Below are positions 22,954 through 34,000 of a stretch of 64,000 nucleotides of DNA, in pieces; the first letter of the stretch is position 1, and the number at the start of each line of letters is the position of its first letter. This DNA comes from Lunularia cruciata (lineage: Eukaryota > Streptophyta > Marchantiopsida > Lunulariales > Lunulariaceae). The translations under genes were made by a program, and so were the position numbers. The DNA lies in assembly GCA_948567375.1 (NCBI GenBank), contig OX419758.1:10607001-10671000 (forward strand). Reading direction: 5' to 3'. The notes beneath the pieces are model-generated. The model saw nothing but the letters and a program-made list of their open reading frames with translations. It had not been told where the DNA came from and ran no database searches.

Positions 22954-25665
22954 TGTAATACTCCGAGGACAAGAGAAGAGAGAAAACATAGATTGCACAC
23001 TCGAACATTCAATGCCCCAAGGGAGCACCTTCTCTTTATTATATAGACAAAGAGGATCTCCTCCAAGGAAGCTACACCATAGGATTAGGGACACAGATAG
23101 GTGACATGTCAGCAAGGTCCACCCTTGGATTACTTACTTGGATGGGTGACCTGTCTGGTCTAGGTCCTATCTGGTTGGTCAAACGAGCTTTGATCGGAGG
23201 GAATCTTTTAGGGAATCTTCCTGTAGGAATCTCAAAATCACATGAGTAAGGTACCATTGGAAAGCTCTCGACGAGACAAACCAGGGGGGAGGGAAGGCCA
23301 GCCTTTCTTCCATTGAGGAGGGAATCTGCACATTTTCAAGGCCTAATTCATCCGTTTAGGCCTCCGAAATTGCCTTCAAAGATTTTAGGCATATTTCGGT
23401 TCCTACTCTATTAGTAGAAGTCCCCTTTTGGTGATACCTCTTTCTGATCTGTTTAGTCCATCATGTGTAACATCCTTCCAGATGTTACCAAACCAATTCT
23501 CACCTTTAAATCATATGTCTAGCTATTGGTTCTAAGGTTCTCAAGTCTATTTCGGTTTCTGCCCTATTAGTAGAAGTACTCTTTTGGTGATACTTCTATC
23601 TGATCTATTTTGACCATCATGTATAACATCATTCTAGATGTTACCAAACCGAATTTCACATCTAGATCATATGGCTAACCCTTGGTATTACAGACCTCCC
23701 TCCTTTTAAGACGCAACGTCCTCGTTGTGCAATTGTTGCTCAAATGCTTGCACCAACACTGGTGCATGTGCCAAATTGGTAGCGGGTTCCCAGGTTGCTT
23801 CATAGAGGGGGTAACCTTTCCATTGTACTAGATATTCCACCTGCGGATGGTGAGTATCACGCATGCGCTTTTGGAGAATCCGCTCCACTTCATATTCCTC
23901 TATGCCATCAATGACTGTCGGACAAGGTCGAATGTCCTATGTGGAAGTACCTTGGCCTGATCGGGGAGCATATCTGCGTAATAGGGAGACATGGAACACT
24001 GGATGGATCTTCATGTGTGGTGGTAGCTCAAGGTGATAGGCCACAGCGCCGATGCGACGAAGAATCGAGAAAGGCCCAATAAAACGAGGTCTGAGCTTAC
24101 GAGATCCAACGAATGTGAGGTTGGTTGTCGATAGCCATACTTGATCCCCAACATTGAACTCCATGTGCCTACGGTGTGCATCAGCATACTGCTTTTGTCG
24201 ATTTTGCGCAATCTGTAACCTGTGCTTGGCGCTCTCCACACCTTGTTGGATTCTAGAAACAAATGTGTTGACTGCATCAACCTTGGTAGTCACTGGACGG
24301 ATCTTCATCAAGCTAGAAGGTGTGAAGGGATGCTCACCATACATGAGGAAGAACGGAGTGACCTGGGTGGAGGCATTCACTGAATTGTTGTAAGCGAATT
24401 CCACCAACGGTAGTAGGGTGTCCCACCTCTCTTGCTCTTCTAAGGTGAAGCCGCGTAACATGTCTTCAATCGTGCGATTAGTCTGCTCTGTTTGGCCATC
24501 TGTTTGTGGGTGGTAAGCTGTAGACATGGCCAACTTGGTTTTGAAGAAACCAACGAGTGTTCGCCAAAACAAACTGGTGAATTGGGTGCCTCTATCGGTG
24601 ATGAGTACTCTAGACAAGCCATGGTGAGCAAAGACTACATCTAAGTATAGTTGAGCTAGTTGTGGAGCGGTCACCTCCTTGGTGGTAGGGCGTACATGAA
24701 TCATTTTGCTGAGCCGGTCCACAAAGACCACAATGGAGTCAAACCCTGAGGTGGTCTTGGGTAATTCACAGACGAGATCCATACTCACTTGTTCCCAACG
24801 TTGGGTAGGAGTGGGAAGAGGTTGAAGGAGCCCTGCAGTAGCTTGATTAGAAGCTTTGTTCTGTTGACAAAGTAGGCAGCTACGCACATAGTCCATCACG
24901 TCGTTGCTCATCTTGGGCCAATAGTAATGGCGCTTGACTGCCTCCAAGGTTTTGTCCACTCCGACATGAGCTACAATGGCTGAATCATGACATTCCGCTA
25001 GAATGGTGGTGCGTAATTTTGGGACATTTGGGATCCACAATCGGCCCTCCCGAAACGTGAGTCCTTGGGTGCTGGTGACACCTTTGGACGATTGTGCTTC
25101 TACAATCTATGGATCAGTTTTTGTAGCAGCTAGAATCTCTTGCCAGAATTTAGGGTTAATCTTAACCTCTGCCGCCAAGTTGTTGGCCATTGGCATGCGG
25201 GTGAATACATCTGCAAGTTGCTTCTTACCTTCCACATAGGTGATTGTCATGTTGAAGCATTGTCGCCACTCTGCCCACCAAATTTGGCGACGAGATAGAT
25301 CCTTCTGCGTCTTGAGGTAGACTAGAGGTTTGTGGTCTGTCTCTACTACAAATACCTTCTCGCCCAGGTAGTGCTTCCAATGCTTGGTTGTTAGAACGAT
25401 GGCCAACTCTTCTCGTTCTGTGGTGTGGTAGTTGCGCTCTGCCGGTAACAACTTTTGAGAGAAATATGCAATTGGATGCCATCCGTCCTGCCACTCTTGT
25501 TGTAGGACTGCTCTTATTGCTACGCTTGATGCATCCGTAGCCAACTTGATTGGACGTTTTGGGTCATACCACTTCAAGATTGGTGCATGTAGCAAGGCGG
25601 CCTTCAATTCTTGAAAGGCCAACTCTTGTGTAGTTCCCCATGTCCACTTCTTGCAAAATTGCAAT
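22954..25665 (-). mobile_element. Chromovirus C1, partial, nested in element B
   Basis: Reading leftwards, a minus-strand chromovirus piece shows RNase H (25664-25107), integrase (25040-23937), a chromodomain (23888-23706, with VQWKGYPLYEATWEP), a polypurine tract (about 23710-23693) and the 3' LTR (23692-22954, 739 bp). The integrase frame is open for 367 codons, with a zinc-binding H/C region and the D, D, E core visible in SMDLV, ITDRGTQF and YHPQTDGQTEQ. It is the least decayed element here and therefore the youngest coding one. It is incomplete: the 5' half and 5' LTR are absent, and element B sequence resumes at about 25666. Confidence 0.88.
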
Positions 25666-27479
25666 GGTGTATGCCACCAAGGTATGGAGGCATTACCTCT
25701 TGGGGAAACAAGTGATCATGCGAACTGATCACAAACCATTGTTGTAGACCTTACACTTGGAACACATGAAGAGTTGACATCGTCGATGGGAAGAACAACT
25801 CCAACTATATGACATCAAACTTGAGTACAAACCAGGTCTATTCCATGTCATCCCTGATGCTTTATCACAACAACTTGATTTGAAGGCTCTTCCTCTCCTC
25901 ACATTGGCACTTTCAATAGTGTCAGTTGACTCCAAGGTTCAAAACAAATTTCAATCAACTACACCAAGATCCCTTCTTCCAAATGGTACATGGTTGCCTT
26001 ACGGCATGTGATAAGGAGTACAACACCTTCTCCATCAAGGAGGGCCTTTTATTCCATGAGGACCAAATCTATGTTCCAACTAAAGGTGATCTTTGACTTG
26101 TGCGCCTTCAAGAAGCCCATGATTTACCCATTGCTGGTCACATCGGTATGGACAAGACCTTGGGTACCCTCCAATGTCAATGGTGGTGGCCCTACATGAC
26201 ACGAGATGTTTGAGAATTTGTCCAATTGTGTGAGAGCTACCAACAAACAAGGCCAGCAACCAGAAGCCGAGTGGACTCCTTCAACCACTCACCGTTCCAT
26301 CCACTCACTAGGAGCATGTGAGCTTGGATCTCATCACATCCTTGCCAAAGACAAAAAAAGACACACCGCAATTGTGGTGTTTGTGGATAAGCTTAGTAAG
26401 CAACTCCACTTGGCACCAACTTGTGATATTGTGGATGCTCCAACCTTAGTACAAATCTACTTTGATAATGTCTTCAAGCATCATGGGATGCCACATGTAC
26501 TCATCTCCGACCGTGATCCTTGATTTACTGGGAAGTTTTGGCAAGCACTTTTCCAAATACTCGACACCAAGCTTGCTTTGTCTATGGCCTATCATCCTCA
26601 AACTGATGGCCAAACTGAACGTGCAAATTGTACATTGGAGGATATGTTGTATGCATTTGTCAATGTCCACCATACCAATTGGGATGAATGTCTTGCAGTT
26701 GTAGAATTTGCCTACAATAATTCCAAAAAGGCAAGCACCGGATTTTCTCCTTTCTTTCTCAATTTTGGCCAAGATCCGCTTGTTCCAGATTCTCTTTTTG
26801 CTCCCCTTCCATCTCAGGTTCCTCATACTTCCACATTTGTGACCAATATATCCCAATCTCTCCAACAAGCCAAGTTTCACCTCCTTGTTGCTCAGAATCG
26901 CCAAAAACAATATGCGGACCACCATCGTCGTGATCTCACCTTTGAAATTGGTTATAAAGTCATCCTATCCTCTAGTAACCTCCCTCACCCACTTGATACC
27001 CAAGTTTGTAAACTTGCACCTAATTGGATAGGACCCTTTGATATCACCAAATTGTCTCTCCTATTGCTTATAGACTTGCCGTGCCTTGTCACATGCGTAC
27101 CCATCCTGTCTTTCATATTTCCAAGTTGAAACCTTTTGTTCCTAACCCCTCTTCCTTTTCCTCTTGAGTCCAACCTCCCCCTCTTCTTGTCCCTATCAAT
27201 GATCACAAGGAGTACAAAGTTGATCGTATCCTTTCACATTGCCATATTCAACAAGGCCGTCGCCAACATACGGAGTACAAGGTCCTTTAGAAAGTGTACC
27301 CCCTTCATGATGCCACATCTGAACCTCTTTCTCACCTCCAAAATGCACAGACGGCCATCCAAGAATTTGAAGCTTCACTAGCTACAAGGATATCACCAAC
27401 TAGCGGCGGGGGAGTATGTAACAATATGGAGTTTAGCGATGAAATTAATCAGGCTTACGAAGTAGCACATAAGACAAAT

Positions 27480-28228
27480 TGTAATACCAAGAGCTAGCCA
27501 TATGATCTAGATGTGAAATTCGGTTTGGTAACATCTAGAATGATGTTATACATGATGGTCAAAATATGTAAGATAGAAGTATCACCAAAAGAGTACTTCT
27601 ACTAATAGGGCAGAAACCAAAATAGACTTGAGAACCTTAGAACCAATAGCTAGACACATGATTTAAAGGTGAGAATTGATTTGGTAACATCTAGAAGAAT
27701 GTTACACATGATGGACTAAACAGATCAGAAAGAGGTATCACCAAAAGGGGACTTCTACTAATAGAGTAGGAACCGAAATATGCCTAAAATCTTTGAAGGC
27801 AATTTCGGAGGCCTAAACGGATGAATTAGGCCTTGAAAATGTGCTAATGCCCCCCCTCTCCCCTCCCCCAAATGGAGGAAAGGTTGGCCTTCCCTCCCCC
27901 CTTGCTTTGTCTCATCGAGAGCTTTTCAATGGTACCTTACGTGATTTTGAGATTCTTACAAGAAGATTCCCTAAAAGATTCCCTCCGGTCAAAGCTTGTT
28001 TGACCAACCAGATAGGACCTAGACCAGACATGTCACCCATCCAAGTAAGTAATCCAAGGGTGGAGCTTGCTGACATGTCACCTATCTATGTCCCTAATCC
28101 TATGGTAGAGCTTCCTTGGAGTAGATCCTCTTTGTCTATATAATAAAGAGAAGGTGCTCCCTTGGGGCATCGATTGTTTGAGTGTGCAATCTGTGTTTTC
28201 TCTCTTCTCTTGTACTCAGAGTATTACA
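27480..28228 (+). mobile_element. Solo LTR C2 (chromovirus family C)
   Basis: This 749-bp LTR has TGTAATACC...AGTATTACA ends and a perfect 5-bp duplication, CAAAT (27475-27479 and 28229-28233). The interrupted host sequence AAGACAAATTAGCC is intact at about 19798 in the other LTR. Two tandem U3 units of about 150 bp start near 27485 and 27641. TATATAA is at 28137-28143. Confidence 0.93.
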
Positions 28229-28261
28229 CAAATTAGCCTAAAATATTCTTGAAGCATCTAG

Positions 28262-28480
28262 GAAGCTTCTCAGCTAGCTTAGCTTGCACCTCAAGTAAGA
28301 AGCTTCTAGAAGGAAGCTTCTAGAAGCTTCTAACTAGCTTAGCTTGCATGCCAAGTAAACGACTTCTAGAAGGAAGATTTTTGAGAAGCTTCCTAGTTAA
28401 CTTGGCTTGCACTCTAAGAAAGCAGCTTGAGGAAGCTTCTTGAGAAGCTTCTCAAGGGCCTTGTATGCTACCTATAAATA
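28262..28480 (+). promoter_or_regulatory. Heat-shock-element array in the 3' LTR of B
   Basis: GAAgcTTC is at 28262-28269, GAAgcTTCtaGAA at 28299-28311, and a four-block array at 28313-28330. More pairs follow to about 28450, and TATAAATA is at 28473-28480. The nested LTR C2 lies upstream, leaving this module next to its TATA box. Any transcript would run into the flanking repeat A and the antisense side of the Harbinger remnant. Confidence 0.7.
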
Positions 28481-28589
28481 CCAAAGCCAAAGCTCATGCT
28501 AGGCATTCGGAGTTTTCACACATTCAAGTGTCCCAATGTGAGTTTCCATTCTCCTATTTCTCTCCTCGGTCTTGGTCTTTTATAGGAGT

Positions 28590-29389
28590 AGTAACAATTT
28601 TGAGATAAGAAGAGGTAGATATGAAGAGGTGCATTGTCATTTTGGATGTGTAGGTTTGTAGAGTTGTTGTAGAATGGTATAGTTGTTACTAACTATCAAT
28701 TGCTCTACTATTTAAAGGGGGCATTTGCAGTGTTATGTTGTTCAATATTCATAATTTTTGAAGATAGATAAAGCAAAGTGTTGTGAAGTAGTGCTCGTCA
28801 CTTGAGCTTAATTCCGAGTATCAACTCTATGTTTATAGTTGTGAGTGTTTGGAGAATTCTGAAGTGCAAGTCAGTGTGATTGTTGGATGTTGGATTCTGC
28901 AACCTTGATCTTCATTATGTGTGTTTGATCTTGAGTGAAGTGCCATCAGAGCAATGCCTTGACAGATCTAAGAAGAATTGTAGTGTTGGTAGTATTCTAC
29001 AGTTGTGAGTGCAATGCTGAGTTGATGTGAAGCAATTTTGATCAAGGAAGTTGTGCCTTTAGTGGAGGGGTGGAACACAATTCTGAGGTGGAAGTGTTTT
29101 GCAATGAAGTGCCATCTTTGGGAGAATCTGAATCATCATAATCAAGAATTTTTTGGACAATATTTGATGAAGTTGTGATTAGTGAGTGACAATTTGTGAT
29201 GAGATTGCAAGTCAAAGCTTGTTACTCTCTTGTGGATGTAGTTGCTACCTGAGAGGTTAAAGATGCAACCAAGAAGAACTGAGATTGTTACTGTTTGCTT
29301 TGTATTTGGACATTTCTGACCAATATCTCTACGATGACAAACTTTACTTACCTGATTACCGCAAAAGTGATATTTGCCAGGTTGTCACA
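28590..29389. mobile_element. Repeat A, copy 2, right part
   Basis: This continues the repeat interrupted by element B. It aligns with 2957-3756 (copy 1), including the TATTTAAAGG box near 28710, and ends at TTGTCACA. The adjoining AACCT (29390-29394) is the partner of AACCC at 18751-18755. Confidence 0.75.
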
Positions 29390-29394
29390 AACCT

Positions 29395-30170
29395 TTTTTG
29401 CTGAAATAGATTTCTCCATCCACGGCGGGTTGAGCGGCAAGAGGAAATAGTGTTCCATCTACCAAACCAACACAACCAAGGAAACCTTTTTGTGCAAATA
29501 CTATAGATATCTTCTTCCTCTCCTCATGTTGAGGCCATGCAACTTGACTCCTCATCAAATCTAATATGGCCATCATGACTCTGTTAGTAAAGGCAATTGT
29601 TGAACTTGCACTAATGCACCAAATATTTAACCCCTGTGCAACACAAGCTCCATCACTGTGATGCCCAAATCTATTTAAAGCTAGAGCTACTTAGATCCAC
29701 ACAAGTGTTCTATAGTTTTTCTCAAAAGCAATGTGCATTTTAATCAAATCTACTAATGTTGAAAAGGAATCAACATCCATTCTAGTAAGCTTGCAAAAGG
29801 TCTTCACATCAAGATTTCTAAAATACTTTATCACAAATTCTCAACTACAAGGATAAGTAACTTGAGGTTCTAGGTATCAATGCGTATGTGCATACTCCCA
29901 CCCACTAATCAATAACTCTAACATATCTAAATCTCCTTCTACTTCTTCATCTTCATCTTCTAATATTTTATGCAAGAACTCCAAATCTGATCAAATAATC
30001 TATTGTATACATTTTCTAATATTTCTAGTTAATTCTATTTGCATGCTCACTCTCGGCATGTTCTCCTCCTCGACTGATTCTTGAATCACCAAAGATAACA
30101 CCTTCTTGGCATGCTCTACAGTTCTGACTTAAATCTCTTCTCTCTACACATTACAAAAGAGAACAAGATA
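29395..30170 (-). pseudogene. PIF/Harbinger transposase, 5' part
   Basis: This is the amino-terminal part of the transposase whose 3' half is at 18120-18755. Helix-rich DDE_Tnp_4 features are visible: FRNLDVKTFCKLTRMD (about 29830-29780), ALALNRFGHHSDGACVAQG (about 29690-29640), and the first catalytic Asp in CVGLVDGTLFPL (about 29480-29440). The open frame 29576-29385 runs to the edge of repeat A at SKKG. Stops upstream (for example in the region before FVIKYF) show it is dead. Together with the other half, D, D and E are all present, so the gene was once complete. A separate Myb-like ORF2 was not found. Confidence 0.78.
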
Positions 30171-30540
30171 AGAATTCATTTCAGAACTAGTACTAGAACA
30201 AGGAATTTTTTTGAATAATGAAATTGGATCAAATTCACTCCCCCTTTCAAACCTTCATACAACCTGTATCCCTCTCCATAGTCAATTTTCTCATTCTCGT
30301 CCTCCTCTTTCATTTTGCCAACTTGCACACAAATCTCCCAACTCCGCGATCAATCTTCTTGGTCATTTGTTTTCTCGGACATCACCCCATCGCCCCCACC
30401 GCCTTAACCTAAATGAGGCACTTTATTAACACTAATGTAATTAATGCATGACAACGGATTTTCTTTATCCCTTATTTTCTACGGACCGCCTCCTATGGAA
30501 TGTGCTAATAATACAGAACTTAGATGGAACCCTGTAGTAT

Positions 30541-30797
30541 CTCCTTTTTTCCTCCTGCCTGCACCACATAATGATTTAGTCAAATGCTTTGTACTAATCT
30601 ATATGAAAATATACTGTGCTTAGGAAACTATTTCTGAAACCCTATTGTATCAAGTATGTAAATCTGTACAATCTCCTTTTTTTCTTCCTGCCTGCACCCC
30701 ATACTGATTTAGTCAACGCTTTGTACTAATCTATATGAAAATATACAGAGCTTTGGAAAACTATTTCTGAAACCCTTTATTGTATCAAGTATGTAAG
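30541..30797. repeat. Tandem duplication, about 132-bp period
   Basis: Two copies of a unit start CTCCTTTTTT...CCTGCCTGCACC at 30541 and 30673 and end in ATTGTATCAAGTATGTAA. They differ by a few substitutions and small indels. 30171-30540 shows no recognised gene. Confidence 0.85.
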
Positions 30798-31027
30798 CCC
30801 TTCACATATGTAAATATGTGAAGGGCTTGCTTGAGGGAACAAATTTGAAATGTGATGGTAGATGGTGCCTTGAACGAGGAAACATAGGCGAAGACACTAT
30901 TGTATTGTCGGATGTTCTCAAGGAAATATTTTGAAAGGCCGTGTTCAACGCGTAATAGGGACTGTAGCAATCCCCCCAGAGTTGGCCTTCCACTTAGAGG
31001 TGAATCGACCATTTGACCATCGTGCAA
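30785..31027 (-). pseudogene. Helitron replicase fragment (Helitron-like N domain)
   Basis: An 80-codon open stretch carries FLENIRQYNSVFAYVSSF preceded by a Pro/Leu-rich GRPTLGGLLQSLL. This matches the pattern of the Helitron-like amino-terminal domain (NIRxYNxxFAFTS) of plant rolling-circle transposons. The Rep HUH motif and helicase are absent nearby, so this is an isolated fragment. Its 3' end runs through a perfect hairpin (30795-30828). Identification is by motif pattern only. Confidence 0.55.
30795..30828. repeat. Perfect 15-bp inverted repeat, 4-base loop
   Basis: AAGCCCTTCACATAT (30795-30809) and its exact complement (30814-30828) flank GTAA. This is a strong potential cruciform or RNA hairpin. 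It sits at the end of the tandem duplication and inside the Helitron-like fragment. Confidence 0.9.
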
Positions 31028-34000
31028 GCTTTTCTATCTCTATTGCCTTCAGTATAAGCTACTGTTCGATTTAGTGAACGCTTGATTTATTTATTGGATC
31101 GATGTCGGGAACAATTACGACAGTTACTAACTTGAGATAGCGAACACTCCTTTTATTCTTTTTTTTGAGAAAGCGAGCATTCACGATAGTCAATAATTTA
31201 ATGCTATTAACACTGCGGTCCCAAAATATTGTAACCAAGAATACCCGACGACCTATTGCGGTCGCTGCTATTTCCAATCTGGATGATTTAACTATTAACT
31301 GGTTTATATCCAAAGCCCATGGGATCCTAAGCTATTACAAATGCTATTACAAATTCCACTGGACACAGTCTTGGAAAAGCGTTGAAAAAAGCCAGGCTTA
31401 CAAATATAATATATAAGATGAGATAATTAGAAGTTCATATTATAATCCCTAGGATCGTCAACAAATATTAATGTTTTATATTCACATAAAAAATATACAT
31501 ATTTAGATTTATTATGTATTTTATTTGTTTAAATTTTCTATAAAAGTGAATTATCTGTTACATTTATAAATAAATTACTCTCCAAAGAATATTTCTTGAA
31601 CAATATAGCCCTACTTTAAATTAACTTTGAAATATCCTTTCAAATATGTTTATGAGTTTGAACATTTCTCAGCTTACGATCTTATCTTCTTAAATATTTA
31701 TGGGTCTAGACGTCTTTCGTCTATGAGATTGTGAGCAACCCAAGCGTATGTCAAAAATAAGAAATCTATCTCAACTTTAGATCAAATGAAATAACAAACT
31801 TCATACTTTGTAAGTATAGCAACCTAGCTCAGGTCAGAGTAAGTTTAAGTAAAAGTATATTTAATGAAGTAATGATCCAGAAAATAAGAAAATATATGTT
31901 TTATTGATCTACTTATCGTATAAATCTACCTTCTCCGCTTATCTTATGCTCCTTATATACTCCAATACTTATATATTTCTCGAAAGAACATGATAATAGC
32001 GCTACAATAATGAGAACTCTAGCAATTATAATGTTTGCTGATCTTTCCATATCATATACCGATGTTAACTTGATGTACCTTTGGAATAGAATATACATTT
32101 TTAGATATCAATATACAGTACTTCAGTTGTCCAATTAAAACGTATTTAAATATATAACTATAATTGGCAATTCGATCCATTTTTATGAGTTTGTATGATG
32201 ATTTCACACCACAGTAGGCACTTCCCGATTGCTAATCTATTGTCTTGTGAACAGTTCAGATCGAAACACTCTTCCAAAACACAAAGAGATTTAGTGCTCA
32301 TTATCTGTCTCCCTGTCTAACTTTAAGTTTCACTTTGCTTTACAGCTTCAACTATGCTTAGCTAGTGTCTTTGCTTCGAAGCCTTAACTCGTTGGATAGG
32401 ATAGCCATAAAACAACAACAACTACTACCAAGCTAGAAGTGACATGAAGTGACAAGACGCAACCACTAAGAATGGGAGGAACATGAAAATGTCACATGAA
32501 AATATTCTGTGTCAATAGCACAGTATTCTGAGTACGGAAGAACATATAAAATCATATAAAGAATACTCTCGCTTTGAAAGAACGGTGCAATACTGTTGGT
32601 ACTTTCCATGCAAGTGCGTGTGTGCCTAGGATTTTTCAACCTCAAATGGATTAGTGATACATGACGAGAACGAATAGAAGTTCACGTTCTGGCTGGCAGG
32701 TAGTAACGTACCACGGCCACCTGTGGTATTTTGAAGGCAACCGAAGCAGTTGTTGAGACGACGCGTTTGGGGACGCGACGCGAACATCTTTCCGCGACGT
32801 TGCCGAATGGGTTGACTTGGTTCGTGGTTTAACAGTAACTTTTAGAACTGCAACCATAGTCGATGTTGCATGCTTTCCGGTTTTCCAGCTAGGAGGGACA
32901 GTGTCCGGTGCGCGAGGTAGGAATGTGCCTTGTAAGCATCGTGGGACCATACAAGGGACTGAGTCGTGCAAATTACGAGTTGGGTGCTCATGTAAGATGC
33001 AATATGTTGGCCAGTATGTTTTATGAATCCGGAAAATTATTCCAATATACGGTTTGAAATATTATTTATATTTTTCTAAATAATTAATGTAAAACGTTTT
33101 TTTCAATCTCTATTATACTGTAAATTTTATAATTGTGCTTTAGTCAGTTCCTGACGTTATATTGAATTTAGTGAGAATATTATATGAACTATAATTTTAA
33201 TACAACTTAGTTGACTAAGTGATAAGTATTGAGTTTAATATTGAGAAGATAGGTCTATGATTTTAATTTCTAATGTATTTAATATGAGAATTATGATGAA
33301 ATTTCATATTTTATCTCAAATCAGAGTTTTCTACAATTCATACACATTTCAGACATAAAAATTTTTAGAGCCATTTAGACTTTTTTTAAGAATTATATAG
33401 AATTATATGTATGCCCATAATTTTTATATATTTATACAAATGTATTAGGATGTTTGAAACTTGAAGTTTTACTATTTTTTATATGTTACAGTCTTTCTTA
33501 AGTTTAAATTTTCTTTTTTATATCTAGAGTGTGTTCTAATTTTGTCAATGAGCATTAAAATGTAAATTTTTTATTATAAAAGACAGCAAAAAAATAATTT
33601 AAATGTGAAAAAAGATACTAAAGAATAAGAGAAAGATCAGCAACTCAATTTAAGTTTCATCATATAATGATTGAAAATTTATTACCTTTCAGTTAATCAA
33701 TCAAAATCATGTGATGCAGGTGTACCTCCTCTACTCCATATAATAGACTGCTTGTTTCTTCTCAAACTCTAATGGAAAAATCCTAGATAATAAATTTCAA
33801 TTTAAATAACATCACTTTCTTAGTATTTTTAGTACTTGAATTGAATTTAATTATTTATAATACATATAAAATATCTATCAATAATTTAGCATAAGCTATT
33901 CGGTTGTTTAAGTCATTGATTTCAATTAAAACCTATGTAGAAAATAATAAATTGACTTGTTGTTATAAATATAATTATAAGATTAAAAATTTGATAGAAA

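Larger units (their letters stand above)
19744..28584 (+). mobile_element. Element B: Ty3/gypsy retrotransposon with nested insertions
   Basis: This LTR element is flanked by a perfect 5-bp target duplication, GGAGT (19739-19743 and 28585-28589). Parts in order are: 5' LTR 19744-20168, primer site 20170-20181 (initiator tRNA-Met type), Gag about 20190-21330 with a canonical zinc knuckle (CX2CX4HX4C, about 21216-21270), retropepsin about 21390-21760, reverse transcriptase about 22030-22953, chromovirus C1 nested 22954-25665, the RNase H end and integrase about 25670-27130, a purine tract before 27417, and 3' LTR 27417-28584 containing solo LTR C2. By eye the two LTRs are about 90% identical. 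The element is broken in many places but both ends are preserved. The empty insertion site is seen in repeat A copy 1 near 2957. Confidence 0.9.
27417..28584 (+). repeat. 3' LTR of element B, with nested solo LTR
   Basis: It begins TGTAACAATATGG after a G-rich purine tract and ends CTTTTATA. It matches 19744-20168 except for a 749-bp solo LTR at 27480-28228. HSE blocks are kept at 28262-28269, 28299-28311 and 28313-28330, with TATAAATA at 28473-28480. Confidence 0.9.

Noticed and set aside
32651-33026. Open frames on both strands in a G+C-richer island
   Set aside because: Overlapping frames on opposite strands have no recognisable motif and no splice context.
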